NCBI GenBank assembly: GCA_965221735.1
Contig: OZ244910.1
Span: forward strand, 62,001 to 126,000
DNA from: UBA2991 sp965221735
GTDB lineage: Bacteria; Chloroflexota; Dehalococcoidia; Tepidiformales; Tepidiformaceae
DNA length: 64,000 bases
Reading direction: 5' to 3'
Shown here: piece after piece, positions 6,026 to 13,934 of the stretch
How the letters are laid out: each line of letters begins with the position of its first letter
How positions within the stretch are numbered: the stretch's first letter is position 1
The notes under the pieces: generated by a model
Seen by the model: the letters and a program-made list of their open reading frames with translations, nothing else
Told to the model about the DNA's origin: nothing
Database searches by the model: none
Program-made: the position numbers and the translations under genes

Positions 6026-8083
6026 GTGGAACGCGATCGTGGCGGCAGACCCCGCTACCCCGGCATCATCACCCCCGCCGAGCAGCGCGTGCTTGAGGAA
6101 CTCCGCAAGGGCGGGACAAACGCTGAGATCGCGATTCGCCTAGGAATCGGACCCGAGACCGTCAAGACCCATATCGCCAACATGCTCGAGAAGCTCGACC
6201 TGGCGGACCGCCACGCGCTCGCCGCCTGGCGGCCGGAGAAGGAGCCGGTCTGGAAGCGCCTTCGATCGCTGCTCGCGTCTCCCCTGGCGCTGGCGTCCCT
6301 TGGCCGCCCGCTTCCCTGGGTGGCTGGAGGACTGGCCGCCGCCGCCGGGCTGGTGGTCGTGGTGTTCGTCCTCCGGGCTCTTGATGATGGCAGCGAAGGC
6401 GCCCCCGTGGTCGCTACAGAGGGCGCCCCCGTAGCCACGCCGGCATCGACGGGGACAGCAGAATCCCCTACCAGCCCTGCTGCCACACCGACCGGCGGGG
6501 CGACGACGACGGGATCGGTAGGGGTCGTGATGGTAAGCGCGGGCAAGGGAGCCGCCTGTGCCTTGCAGGAGACAGGACACATTGCCTGTTGGGGCTCCGC
6601 CTTCGCGCACGAGGAACGCCCACTCCAGGCAGCCTACCGCTCCGTGAGTGTGGGGTGGCAGCATGCCTGCGCTCTGTCCGAGACGGGCGAGATTACCTGC
6701 TGGGGTGGGAGTGCCAGCGGCCAGTCCTTCGCTCCTCCTGGCCGGTTCAGCTCGGTGAGCGCAGGCCGCTTTCACACCTGCGGGCTGCGGGAGACGGGCG
6801 AGGTCGATTGCTGGGGCTACGGACAGGACGATGTCCCTCCTGCGGGCCCTTTCCGCTCCATCAGTGCGGGGGCCTATCGCAACTGTGCGGTGCGCGAGGA
6901 GGGGGAGGCGGTCTGCTGGAGCCCCGAATATCCGGCGGTGGACCTTCCGCCGGGACCGTTCCGCTCAGTGAGTGCCGGCCTGGACTACGCCTGCGGCCTG
7001 CGCGACTCGGGCGAACTGGCCTGTTGGCACTGGGGCGACAACGAGCATGACCGGCCTCCCGCTGGCAGATTCCGCTCGGTGAGCGTGGGCGAAACCTATG
7101 CCTGTGCGGTGAGGGACTCCGGGGAAGTCGCTTGTTGGGGGAATAGCGAGGAGGCCCGGATGGAGGTGCCCCCTGGACGCTTCCGCTCGGTCGAGTCAGG
7201 TGAGCGTCATGCCTGCGGGGTGCGTGAGGAAGGAGGTGTGGTGTGCTGGGGAGACCGGCCTGGCACTGGCACCTGGGGCCCCTGGTCCGGAGAGAGCTTC
7301 GCTTCGCTCCGTGTGGGGTTCACTTACATGTGCGGGGTGACTCAGGCGGGATCTCTGCTGTGCTTGGGATATGTCGGGGAGGATCCACTGGAACTACCTT
7401 CCGAGAACTTGGACGCTGTCGCTGTGGGTACGGAGCACGCCTGCGGGCTGAGCGAAGCTGGCAAGATTCGCTGCTGGGGGAGCAATGAGCATGGCCGGAC
7501 TGACGCTCCGGCCGGGGACTTCCGCTCTGTCGGGGTAGGCACGCGGCACGGCTGTGGAATACGGGACACCGGCGAGGTGGCGTGCTGGGGAAGTAATGCC
7601 CATGGCCAGACCGATGCTCCGGTCGGGAACTTTCGCTCCCTTAGCGTGGGCGTCACACATAACTGCGGAGTCCTCGTGACGGGAGGGGTAACTTGCTGGG
7701 GATGGGCAGAGCCTGAGCGGCATCCGACCGATGCTCCAGATGGGAACTTCCTTGCGGTGTCCGCGGGTGGAGAACATAGTTGCGCTCTGCGTGAGTCTGG
7801 CGAGGTGGTGTGCTGGGGAAGCAACGAATACGGTCAGTTGGACGCGCCGCCGGGGACTTACCGCGCCGTGGCCGCGGGTGTGACTCACAGTTGTGCCCTG
7901 CTCGACTCCGGGGAGGTTGTGTGCTGGGGCGACAACCTATGGGGGCAGGTAGAGGCGCCGCCGGGGACTTATCGCACCGTGGGTGCAGGTTGGCTCTTTA
8001 GTTGCGCCTTGAGTGACTCCGGTGAGGTCGTCTGCTGGGGAAGCCGCGACCCTATCACTGTCGTGCCCGACCACCTGCGGTAG
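6026..8083 (+). CDS. Membrane-anchored LuxR-type HTH protein with 14 RCC1-like repeats
   Basis: Three parts are visible. A LuxR/FixJ-type HTH lies at about residues 14-75 (ITPAEQRVLEEL, NAEIAIRLGIGPETVKTHI). A single hydrophobic helix spans about 98-119, followed by a Pro/Thr/Ala-rich linker. From about 168 to the end there are 14 repeats of 35-38 residues of the form FRSVSVG..HACGLR.SGEV.CWG, an RCC1-like beta-propeller signature in which each repeat carries two Cys. Fourteen repeats would make two seven-bladed propellers outside the membrane. I infer a one-component transmembrane regulator that senses an extracellular ligand. The start is uncertain: GTG 6026 is used, but the frame is open back to ATG 5933. 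A terminator follows. Confidence 0.8.
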   Translation: MERDRGGRPRYPGIITPAEQRVLEELRKGGTNAEIAIRLGIGPETVKTHIANMLEKLDLADRHALAAWRPEKEPVWKRLRSLLASPLALASLGRPLPWVAGGLAAAAGLVVVVFVLRALDDGSEGAPVVATEGAPVATPASTGTAESPTSPAATPTGGATTTGSVGVVMVSAGKGAACALQETGHIACWGSAFAHEERPLQAAYRSVSVGWQHACALSETGEITCWGGSASGQSFAPPGRFSSVSAGRFHTCGLRETGEVDCWGYGQDDVPPAGPFRSISAGAYRNCAVREEGEAVCWSPEYPAVDLPPGPFRSVSAGLDYACGLRDSGELACWHWGDNEHDRPPAGRFRSVSVGETYACAVRDSGEVACWGNSEEARMEVPPGRFRSVESGERHACGVREEGGVVCWGDRPGTGTWGPWSGESFASLRVGFTYMCGVTQAGSLLCLGYVGEDPLELPSENLDAVAVGTEHACGLSEAGKIRCWGSNEHGRTDAPAGDFRSVGVGTRHGCGIRDTGEVACWGSNAHGQTDAPVGNFRSLSVGVTHNCGVLVTGGVTCWGWAEPERHPTDAPDGNFLAVSAGGEHSCALRESGEVVCWGSNEYGQLDAPPGTYRAVAAGVTHSCALLDSGEVVCWGDNLWGQVEAPPGTYRTVGAGWLFSCALSDSGEVVCWGSRDPITVVPDHLR

Positions 8084-8096
8084 GCCGCACACCAAA

Positions 8097-8122
8097 GAGG
8101 GCGCCCCTAGTGGGGCGCCCTC
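8097..8122. terminator. Bidirectional intrinsic terminator
   Basis: Perfect 11-bp stem GAGGGCGCCCC / GGGGCGCCCTC with a TAGT loop. It lies between two convergent genes, the RCC1 protein and the capsid gene. Minus-strand reading adds a short TTT tract. Confidence 0.75.
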
Positions 8123-8149
8123 GGGATGGGGTGGACGGTGGGGCCGAGC

Positions 8150-9037
8150 CTACGGGCGGACGCCCGTGAGCCGGGCCAGGGCGAGGGTGTTGAAGAGCGC
8201 GAGGCCCGCGTACCACTTCACCCGCAGCCGCGTCGCGTCCTTCGTCTCGAGCGCGCCCACGCGGTCGACGGAGAGGCCGCTCGGGGCGGAGAGGCCCGCC
8301 AGCGCGCCCTCGCCGAACTGCATCGCGTACACCGAAGAAGCGTCGCGGCTCGTGCCCGCCGTCTGCGCGTCGCTGATGTAGTCGTTGATGCCGATGGGGA
8401 TGCCGTCGTAGTACTGCACCATTCCCCCGAACTCGTCGCGACCCGCCTCCAGGAAGGTCCCGGCGTCGCGCGCCAGCTCGTTCAGCTTGCGACGCGAGCG
8501 GCGGCTCATCAGGAGCATGTGCGGCTTCCCCGGGCGCACCCTGTCGATGAGCTCGTCGAGCTTCGCCAGCGTCAGCGTCGCCCCGTTGTTGCCCATGCTC
8601 ACGGCCTGCGTGTTCGCGCAGAGCCGGTCGATGCCGTCGAAGCTCTCCTCGTCGGTGGTCGCGTCGCCGGTCACGAAGGTCTTGTCGAAGAGCGCCTGAA
8701 CGGCCCGCGCCTTCAGCTGGAGCACGGCCGCCTCGAGGTCCTGGACGTTGGAGCGCGTCTCCTTGAGGAAGTTATCGATGTCGGCGTCGCCCCCGAGGAT
8801 CTTGAGGGAGGCCGTCTGCTGGGTGAACGTGGGCGCGTCCTCGTCCCAGTCGTCGCCCACGGCATAGAAGTCGGCCGCCGGAGCCGAGTCCTCGCGGTTG
8901 TAGGTGAGGCCGTTGCCCGTGATCTCGATGAAGGGCAGCCGCTGCAGGATGGGGCTCTCCTCGGCCATCGTCTCGATGACCCCGGCGAGCAGGGTGTCGT
9001 TGCTGAGCTTCGCCGCGTCGGTGAGCGTCAGCGCCAT
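8150..9037 (-). CDS. Phage major capsid protein-like (HK97-fold type)
   Basis: A 295-residue protein resembling tailed-phage major capsid proteins. The N-terminal helix beginning MALTLTDAAKLSNDTLLAGV and the segment SPILQRLPFIEITGNGLTYN are typical of capsid N-arm and E-loop regions. Mid-protein LDELIDRVRPGKPHMLLMSRR and C-terminal SVYAMQFGEGALAGL fit the P- and A-domains. The ATG at 9037 has a GGAGGT site 7 nt upstream. No portal, protease, scaffold or tail gene is adjacent; the only other phage-type gene is the divergently transcribed terminase. It may be a prophage remnant or a co-opted shell protein. The family assignment rests on recognisable segments, not on a search. Confidence 0.75.
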   Translation of the reverse strand: MALTLTDAAKLSNDTLLAGVIETMAEESPILQRLPFIEITGNGLTYNREDSAPAADFYAVGDDWDEDAPTFTQQTASLKILGGDADIDNFLKETRSNVQDLEAAVLQLKARAVQALFDKTFVTGDATTDEESFDGIDRLCANTQAVSMGNNGATLTLAKLDELIDRVRPGKPHMLLMSRRSRRKLNELARDAGTFLEAGRDEFGGMVQYYDGIPIGINDYISDAQTAGTSRDASSVYAMQFGEGALAGLSAPSGLSVDRVGALETKDATRLRVKWYAGLALFNTLALARLTGVRP

Positions 9038-9157
9038 GAATCGCACCTCCAGGTGTCCGGTGTTGGCGCCCACCTTCCGCCCGCCCGCCCCCACCTCCCA
9101 CCCCGCCCTGTCACCGACCCCTCCGCGCTTCCGCCGCCCCCGCGCGACCCTCCCCTC

Positions 9158-10528
9158 GTGCCCGACCCCTTCCTCCCCCTGCCACGCCGCCCCGCCCTGC
9201 GCGCCTACCAGGCCCGCGTCCTGCGCGGGCTCCTGCGCGCCATCGACACGAACCCCTCCGCGCCCCTGACCGTGCTCATGCCGAGGCAGTCCGGCAAGAA
9301 CGAGATCGCCGCCGCGCTCGTCGCCTGCCTCCTGCGCGCGAACGCCCACGAGGGAGGAACCGCCGTCGTCTGTGCGCCCACGCTCGACCCGCAGGCGCGC
9401 ATCAGCGCCGGCCGCATCCGGGCGGCGCTGGCCGCCACCGATTCGCTCGTGCCCGCCGCCGGCCAGAGCCGCTCGCGCGGCGACAGCGTCGCCGTCGGAC
9501 GGGCGCGGGCGGTCCTGCTCAGCGCCAGCCCGCAGGCGAGCGTCGCCGGCCACACCGCCTCGATCGCGCTCATCGCCGACGAGGCCCAGGACATCGACGA
9601 GGACTGGTTCAACCGCCAGTTCCGTCCTATGGCCGCCAGCACGGGCGCCCCGACCATCCTGTTTGGCACGGCCTGGAACGGACGCACCCTGCTCGAACGC
9701 GCGGTCGAGGCGAACCGCGCCCGCGATGCTGCCCACCCGCACGGTCCGCGACGCCACCACCAGGCGTCGTGGCGGGAGGTCGCGGCGGTGCTGCCCGCCT
9801 ACGGCGCCTACGTCGAGTCGGAGCGCAAGCGGCTGGGCGCGTCCCACCCGCTCTTCCTGAGCCAGTACGAGCTTGTCCCGGGCGAGGTCGCGGGCCGCCT
9901 CCTGACGCGCGACCTGCTGGCCGCGCTCGAGGGCGGCTACGAGCCGCTCGTCGCGCCCGAACCGGGCGAGCGCTACGTCGCCGGGCTCGACTTCGGGGGC
10001 GAGGGCGAGGATGCCGACGCCACCGTCCTCACGATCGCCCGCGTCGAGGCGCCTGCCGGGGACCGCGGTGTCTCCTGCCGCGTCGTCGCCCAGCGCGAGT
10101 GGCGCGGCGCCCCCTACGCGCGCGTCCTCGACGAGCTTCGCGCGCTCGACCGCCTGTGGCGCTTCGAACGCGTCAGCGCCGACGCGACGGGGCTGGGCGC
10201 CCCGCTCGTCGCCCAAATGCGGCCGCAGCTCGGCGCGCGCCTCGACCAGGTCGTGTTCACCGCCGCCTCCAAGAGCGCCCTCGGCTACGCCCTCCTCGCC
10301 GCCGCCCGCACCGGCCGCCTCGCCCTCCCTCGCGACGACGGCAGCCCGGAGGCGCTCCGCTGCCGCGAGGAGCTCGCCGCCTGCGAGGCGTCGCTGGCGT
10401 CCGGCGGGCGGCTCGCCTGGGGCAACGATCGCGGCCACGACGACTACGTCGTGTCGCTTGCGCTCTGCCTGCGCGCCGCCGAGTCGGCCGGCGCGCCTCG
10501 CGTGGCGGTAGGCCGGACGGGGCGCTAG
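9158..10528 (+). CDS. Phage terminase large subunit-like (TerL)
   Basis: Looks like an intact DNA-packaging ATPase/nuclease of 456 residues. Walker A is MPRQSGKNE (41-49), and Walker B with the catalytic acid is ALIADEAQDID (about 138-148). FGTAWNGRTLLE is the coupling motif. The RNase H-like nuclease follows, with AGLDFGGEGEDADATVLTI (from about 273) and HDDYVVSLAL near the C-terminus supplying metal ligands. The GTG start is not firm: there is no Shine-Dalgarno and the frame extends upstream antisense to the capsid gene. It diverges from the capsid gene over a 120-bp gap, an arrangement not used in phage late operons, where terL and the capsid gene are co-directional. hicAB follows downstream. 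Confidence 0.85.
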   Translation: MPDPFLPLPRRPALRAYQARVLRGLLRAIDTNPSAPLTVLMPRQSGKNEIAAALVACLLRANAHEGGTAVVCAPTLDPQARISAGRIRAALAATDSLVPAAGQSRSRGDSVAVGRARAVLLSASPQASVAGHTASIALIADEAQDIDEDWFNRQFRPMAASTGAPTILFGTAWNGRTLLERAVEANRARDAAHPHGPRRHHQASWREVAAVLPAYGAYVESERKRLGASHPLFLSQYELVPGEVAGRLLTRDLLAALEGGYEPLVAPEPGERYVAGLDFGGEGEDADATVLTIARVEAPAGDRGVSCRVVAQREWRGAPYARVLDELRALDRLWRFERVSADATGLGAPLVAQMRPQLGARLDQVVFTAASKSALGYALLAAARTGRLALPRDDGSPEALRCREELAACEASLASGGRLAWGNDRGHDDYVVSLALCLRAAESAGAPRVAVGRTGR

Positions 10529-10553
10529 GAAACCGCCAATAGTGGCTTTCGGG

Positions 10554-10575
10554 ATGGTACCGTATGTAGTACCAT
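10554..10575. promoter_or_regulatory. Palindromic operator upstream of hicA
   Basis: Perfect inverted repeat ATGGTAC-N8-GTACCAT that ends 4 nt before the hicA ATG. The right arm contains TACCAT, a possible -10. Position and symmetry fit autorepression by a HicB-type DNA-binding antitoxin. Confidence 0.6.
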
Positions 10576-10579
10576 CACA

Positions 10580-10828
10580 ATGGCGAGGCGGGAGCGACGC
10601 ATCGAGCGGTTACGCCGCTCCCAGACCGATGTCTCGCCGGAGCAGCTACGGACGGCGCTGGAGTCGGTTGGCTTCGAGTTGGTTCGCTCGCAGGGGAGCC
10701 ACTATCACTATCGCCATCCCGCGTTCTCCAGGCTTGTCTCTATCCCCTACCGCAAGCCTGTGAAGCGCTCATATGTCAGAGAGGCCCTGAGAGCCATAGA
10801 CGAGGTGATGAACGATGGCGACGGCTGA
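10580..10828 (+). CDS. hicA: HicA-type toxin (mRNA interferase)
   Basis: An 82-residue protein of the HicA family: small dsRBD-like ribonucleases that cleave mRNA when free of HicB. The diagnostic segment is VGFELVRSQGSHYHYRHP with the catalytic His at residue 41 or 43, then VSIPYRKPVKRSYVREALR. Length is typical. It overlaps the antitoxin gene by 14 bp, toxin first, which is the usual HicAB order. A perfect palindrome directly upstream is probably the operator. It lies next to the lone terminase, which suggests an accessory island. Confidence 0.88.
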   Translation: MARRERRIERLRRSQTDVSPEQLRTALESVGFELVRSQGSHYHYRHPAFSRLVSIPYRKPVKRSYVREALRAIDEVMNDGDG

Positions 10829-11279
10829 GAGAGTAACCCCTGAACGCAAGCTCCCTCTGACTGGTCCCGTACCCGCCGACATTGCCGAGAAGGTCGCGGA
10901 GTACATGAAGCTGCCCTACACCATCACCATGGTTTACGACACATCCGGGGGGCCTCCCGCGTGGGTCGTTGGAGTTGAGGAGTTGCCAGGCTGCCTCAGC
11001 CAGGGCGACACGCCCGACGAGGCCATTGCGATGATCCGCGAGGCGATGGAAGGGTGGCTCGAAGTTTCAGTTGCTTATGGCGACGAGATTCCCCTGCCGA
11101 AAGAGCACTTCCCCGAGTACAGCGGCAAGTTCCAGGTGAGACTCCCCGTCGGACTCCACGGCAAGCTGGCCGCCGTTGCCGAGAACGAGAACGTCTCCCT
11201 GAACCAGCTCGTGACCGCCATCCTCGCCGAGGGCGTCGGCTGGCGCCCCGCCGGCAAGCGGGACGCCTCCCGCACGTGA
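10815..11279 (+). CDS. hicB: HicB-type antitoxin
   Basis: The 154-residue partner of HicA. Residues about 36-95 form the partial RNase H-like HicB fold (YTITMVYD, VGVEELPGCLSQGDTPDEAIAMI, EAMEGWLEVS). Residues about 105-145 (FQVRLPVGLHGKLAAVAE, VSLNQLVTAILAEGVG) form a ribbon-helix-helix DNA-binding domain. The antitoxin should neutralise HicA by direct binding and repress the operon through the palindrome at 10554-10575. The start ATG lies inside the hicA 3' end, consistent with translational coupling. Confidence 0.88.
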   Translation: MATAERVTPERKLPLTGPVPADIAEKVAEYMKLPYTITMVYDTSGGPPAWVVGVEELPGCLSQGDTPDEAIAMIREAMEGWLEVSVAYGDEIPLPKEHFPEYSGKFQVRLPVGLHGKLAAVAENENVSLNQLVTAILAEGVGWRPAGKRDASRT

Positions 11280-11292
11280 TCGGCCCGTCCTC

Positions 11293-11298
11293 TATCCT
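11293..11298 (+). promoter_or_regulatory. -10 element of the acidic hypothetical gene
   Basis: TATCCT 6 nt before ATG 11305; predicts a leaderless mRNA. Confidence 0.55.
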
Positions 11299-11304
11299 TG
11301 ATTC

Positions 11305-11811
11305 ATGCCCGAGCAGTACGTCGCCACCGACAAGCGCACCGGTCTTGAGGTAGCCGTCACCGGGGAGTTCCCCCCGCACCACGACGACCGCATCCGCATC
11401 GCCCGCACCTGCACGCTCTTCACGCGCCTGCTCGCCACCATCCTCAGTAACGAGAGCGAGAGCGACCGGCGCGAGCAGTTCGTCGCCATCGAGACGCAGC
11501 TCGAGCTCGCCGAGGCCCTCATCCGGGGCGACCTCGAGGAGGTGCAGCGGCTCCTGCAGCAGACGATGGAGCGCATGGGCATGGGCCCGGAGCAGCTCGA
11601 CGAGGTGGCGCGCCGCATCCTGAAGGAGTTCGGCGAAAGCGGCCCGCCCGACCTCTCCGGCCTCGGCGACATCCGCGACACCGGCGGGGCCGCTCCTTCC
11701 GACCTGGGCAGCCTCGGCGACCTGGACGACCTCGGCGATCTCGACCCCAACTCTCCGCCCCCACCTCCCGATGACGACAGCCCCTCCGAGCCCGAGGAGG
11801 ACCGCCCCTAA
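11305..11811 (+). CDS. Hypothetical protein with acidic Pro/Asp-rich tail
   Basis: A 168-residue cytoplasmic protein that I do not recognise. Residues 1-115 look folded and helical (QLELAEALIRGDLEEVQRLLQ region). The C-terminal 55 residues are low-complexity, with repeated LGDLDDLGDLD-type acidic turns and then Pro-rich DDDSPSEPEED, probably disordered. The start is supported by TATCCT 6 nt upstream. It is convergent with the membrane-protein gene at 11851. No function is proposed. Confidence 0.7.
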   Translation: MPEQYVATDKRTGLEVAVTGEFPPHHDDRIRIARTCTLFTRLLATILSNESESDRREQFVAIETQLELAEALIRGDLEEVQRLLQQTMERMGMGPEQLDEVARRILKEFGESGPPDLSGLGDIRDTGGAAPSDLGSLGDLDDLGDLDPNSPPPPPDDDSPSEPEEDRP

Positions 11812-11850
11812 GGTCCCCCTCCAGGCTCCGCTTCCCGTCGGCTTCATGGG

Positions 11851-12690
11851 CTACCTCTTCTCGATGAGCGTCTCCGTTGAGGCGAAGTAGAGATCTGGAT
11901 ACCCGGGCAGCCGGGCGCGGAGCCACCCTGGAGTCGCGAAAATACGTACCTCGAAGGCGATCCACCCGGTTCGCGATTCGCCCGGGGGCAGGGTGAAGCC
12001 GCCAGCGAGATCGGGGCCGAGAGCGCCCGTGCCAGTGGGGTCGTACTCCCTGCCGTTGGCTCTGAGCCTCCAGGCTGGCGCCGAGATGTCCGCATCGCCC
12101 GTGTTCTCAACCGTGACCTGTGCGGCCCAGTACTGGTGGTATGGCCTCGCGGTGAGCGAAGGGTTCTCCAGGTCGGCACGGTCGAGGGTCGTGAGCAGCG
12201 TCACGCGGAGCGAGGGGCTCAAGGCTCCCTCCTCGGTGAAGTGACCCACGGTCCCAGGCTGCATGGCGACGTAGACATCCCTGTCCTCGTCGCTGGTGTC
12301 GAACCTTCCGAAGAAGGCGTTGATGGTGAGCGCGGCGCCGATGATCACGAGCGCGGCTGCCGTGGCGGGCGCGTGACGGGCGGCAGTGCCAAGCGGGCCC
12401 GGCAGGATGTCGCTCCACTGAGCTCGCTCCCCGCGTTCGCCCGGCAAGCCGCCTTCACGGGGGAGGCTTGCGATGGCGAAGGCCATTTCGAGCCGGTCTT
12501 CCCGCCTGAGGCGCTCCACCGCCACGTCCCGGATGACCGCGATGGCCACGATGGCCCCGGCTGCTGCCAGAACGGCTGCCGTGCCCAGCAGCGCGAACAT
12601 GAGCGAGAACAGCAGGGCGGTTGCGGCCACCATCGCCACCCCAAGGAGCAGCATCTGCCGCGGTGATCGCGGGTAGCGGTCCCAGACCAT
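11851..12690 (-). CDS. Membrane protein with C-terminal Ig-like (DUF4352-like) domain, paralog 1
   Basis: A 279-residue protein with two hydrophobic segments near the N-terminus (about 14-50), a short cytoplasmic stretch, a third membrane segment (about 105-130), then an exported beta-rich domain. That domain has YWAAQVTVENTGDADISAPAW, GREYDP and FTLPPGESRTGWIAFEV, the pattern of DUF4352-type ligand-free Ig-like folds. It ends LPGYPDLYFAS. The upstream neighbour is a clear paralog with the same architecture, so the pair arose by tandem duplication. The ATG at 12690 is preferred over one 27 nt earlier because TATCCT lies 6 nt before it. Function is unknown. Confidence 0.7.
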   Translation of the reverse strand: MVWDRYPRSPRQMLLLGVAMVAATALLFSLMFALLGTAAVLAAAGAIVAIAVIRDVAVERLRREDRLEMAFAIASLPREGGLPGERGERAQWSDILPGPLGTAARHAPATAAALVIIGAALTINAFFGRFDTSDEDRDVYVAMQPGTVGHFTEEGALSPSLRVTLLTTLDRADLENPSLTARPYHQYWAAQVTVENTGDADISAPAWRLRANGREYDPTGTGALGPDLAGGFTLPPGESRTGWIAFEVRIFATPGWLRARLPGYPDLYFASTETLIEKR

Positions 12691-12696
12691 TGATCG

Positions 12697-12702
12697 AGGA
12701 TA
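12697..12702 (-). promoter_or_regulatory. -10 element of membrane paralog 1
   Basis: TATCCT on the minus strand, 6 nt before ATG 12690. Confidence 0.55.
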
Positions 12703-12756
12703 GAGGGAGAGAGACACATCGCGGGCCTGGGGGATCTACCGTGGCCCTGCTCGTTC

Positions 12757-13584
12757 CTAACGGGAGACCTTCTCTTCGTAGATGGAGCGAATGGCGAAGT
12801 GGACGTCCGGGTAGTCGGGCAGGTGCGCGCGCAACCACTCCGGCTCGTCTACCAGGGCTACTTCGAAGACGAGCCAACCGGTTCGCGCCCCGCCCTGAGG
12901 GAGCGTGAAGCTGTCTCCCAGGACCTCGCCTGGTGCGTCGGCGGTTGCCGGGTCGTAGTCCTTGCCGCCGGCTCGCAGCATCCAGGCAAGAGAGGAGTTC
13001 GCTTGCGTGCCGATGTTCTGGACCTCGACCTCCGCTCCCCAGTACTTCATGCCGTTGGCGGGATGCCCGCCCCACTGGTGGACTCTGAGGAGGGTTACCC
13101 GCAACGACCGGCTCCGGTCCTCTTCCTGCCTGAGGTCGCCGGAGGAGCCCGCTTCCAGGAGCACATAGACGCTGTCGTCCAAGTCGGGGTTGATGAGGTC
13201 CCCGAGGAAGCTGTTGATGCCGAGCGCGACGCCGACGGTCAGGACAGCTACCAGCGTAGCGGGGGCCGTGCGAACCACGGTCCCGAGCGGCCCCGGCAGC
13301 ATGTCGCTCCAGTGCCTGGGCGCAGCCCGCGTGCGCAGGGGGATCTCCTCGATCGGACGGCTTTCCGTGGAGAGAGCTACAGCACGCCGCGCTTCCCGCC
13401 TGGGGCGCTCCACCAAGAGTTCCCACACGAAGATCAGCGCAAGCAGAAAGCCCGCCGCGGCGAATGCACTTGCCAGCACATAGAGCGCGAACATCACGGC
13501 GATCACGGCGCCCGTGCCCATGACCAGTGCCGTGCCCTGGATGAGCATCTCCAGGGGTGTTCGCGGGTGTCGCAGCAAGCGCAC
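12757..13584 (-). CDS. Membrane protein with C-terminal Ig-like (DUF4352-like) domain, paralog 2
   Basis: A 275-residue paralog of the downstream protein. It shares the N-terminal double hydrophobic hairpin, the W-SDMLPGPLGT motif before the third membrane segment (about 88-115) and the C-terminal exported domain (KYWGAEVEVQNIGTQA, KDYDPATAD, FTLPQGGARTGWLVFEV, HLPDYPDVHFA). Each copy has its own TAnnnT -10, so both are probably expressed separately. The GTG start at 13584 follows TATGCT by 6 nt. A role at the cell envelope is likely but unspecified. Confidence 0.7.
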   Translation of the reverse strand: MRLLRHPRTPLEMLIQGTALVMGTGAVIAVMFALYVLASAFAAAGFLLALIFVWELLVERPRREARRAVALSTESRPIEEIPLRTRAAPRHWSDMLPGPLGTVVRTAPATLVAVLTVGVALGINSFLGDLINPDLDDSVYVLLEAGSSGDLRQEEDRSRSLRVTLLRVHQWGGHPANGMKYWGAEVEVQNIGTQANSSLAWMLRAGGKDYDPATADAPGEVLGDSFTLPQGGARTGWLVFEVALVDEPEWLRAHLPDYPDVHFAIRSIYEEKVSR

Positions 13585-13590
13585 GGACCG

Positions 13591-13596
13591 AGCATA
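13591..13596 (-). promoter_or_regulatory. -10 element of membrane paralog 2
   Basis: TATGCT on the minus strand, 6 nt before GTG 13584. Confidence 0.55.
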
Positions 13597-13628
13597 GCGG
13601 AGCCCTGGCAGCCTCGCGGGAACGCCCC

Positions 13629-13934
13629 CTACGCCGGCTCAATCGTGGCGGTGAGGCCGCGCGATTGGAGCGCCTCGCGGTAGTGCTCCGCCGTCTCCTT
13701 CGGGCACTCGATCACCGTCGCCTGACCCTCGTTGTGCGCCTCGATCATGATCGCCGCCGCCGCCTCCACTGTGAGCGAGGGCACGCACTGCACGAGCGAC
13801 TCGACCACGTGATCCATCGTGTTGTGGTCGTCGTTGTGGAGGACCACGCGGTAGGGCGGGATCAGCGCCAGCAGCGACTCCTCGTCGACGCCCGTCTCCG
13901 GCAGCGTCCCATGGGGTGGGCGCACCGCTGTCAT
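13629..13934 (-). CDS. clpS: ATP-dependent Clp protease adaptor ClpS
   Basis: Binds the N-domain of ClpA/ClpC and delivers N-degron substrates to ClpP. The 101-residue length is usual. The family signature YRVVLHNDDHNTMDHVVESL holds the N-end-residue pocket, and the C-terminal strand motif EGQATVIECPKETAEHY follows. The ATG overlaps the stop of the preceding CoA-ligase gene by 4 bp, implying coupled translation. No clpA or clpC is in the window. Confidence 0.95.
   Translation of the reverse strand: MTAVRPPHGTLPETGVDEESLLALIPPYRVVLHNDDHNTMDHVVESLVQCVPSLTVEAAAAIMIEAHNEGQATVIECPKETAEHYREALQSRGLTATIEPA

Noticed and set aside
4396..6096. Plus-strand open frame opposite lysC and running past its start
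   Set aside because: Antisense to a certain gene; composition typical of complement-frame translation.
8126..9157. Upstream extension of the terL frame
   Set aside because: Lies antisense to the capsid gene and adds over 340 residues without terminase similarity.
9038..10438. Upstream extension of the capsid frame
   Set aside because: Antisense to terL; the capsid start at 9037 has a good GGAGGT site.
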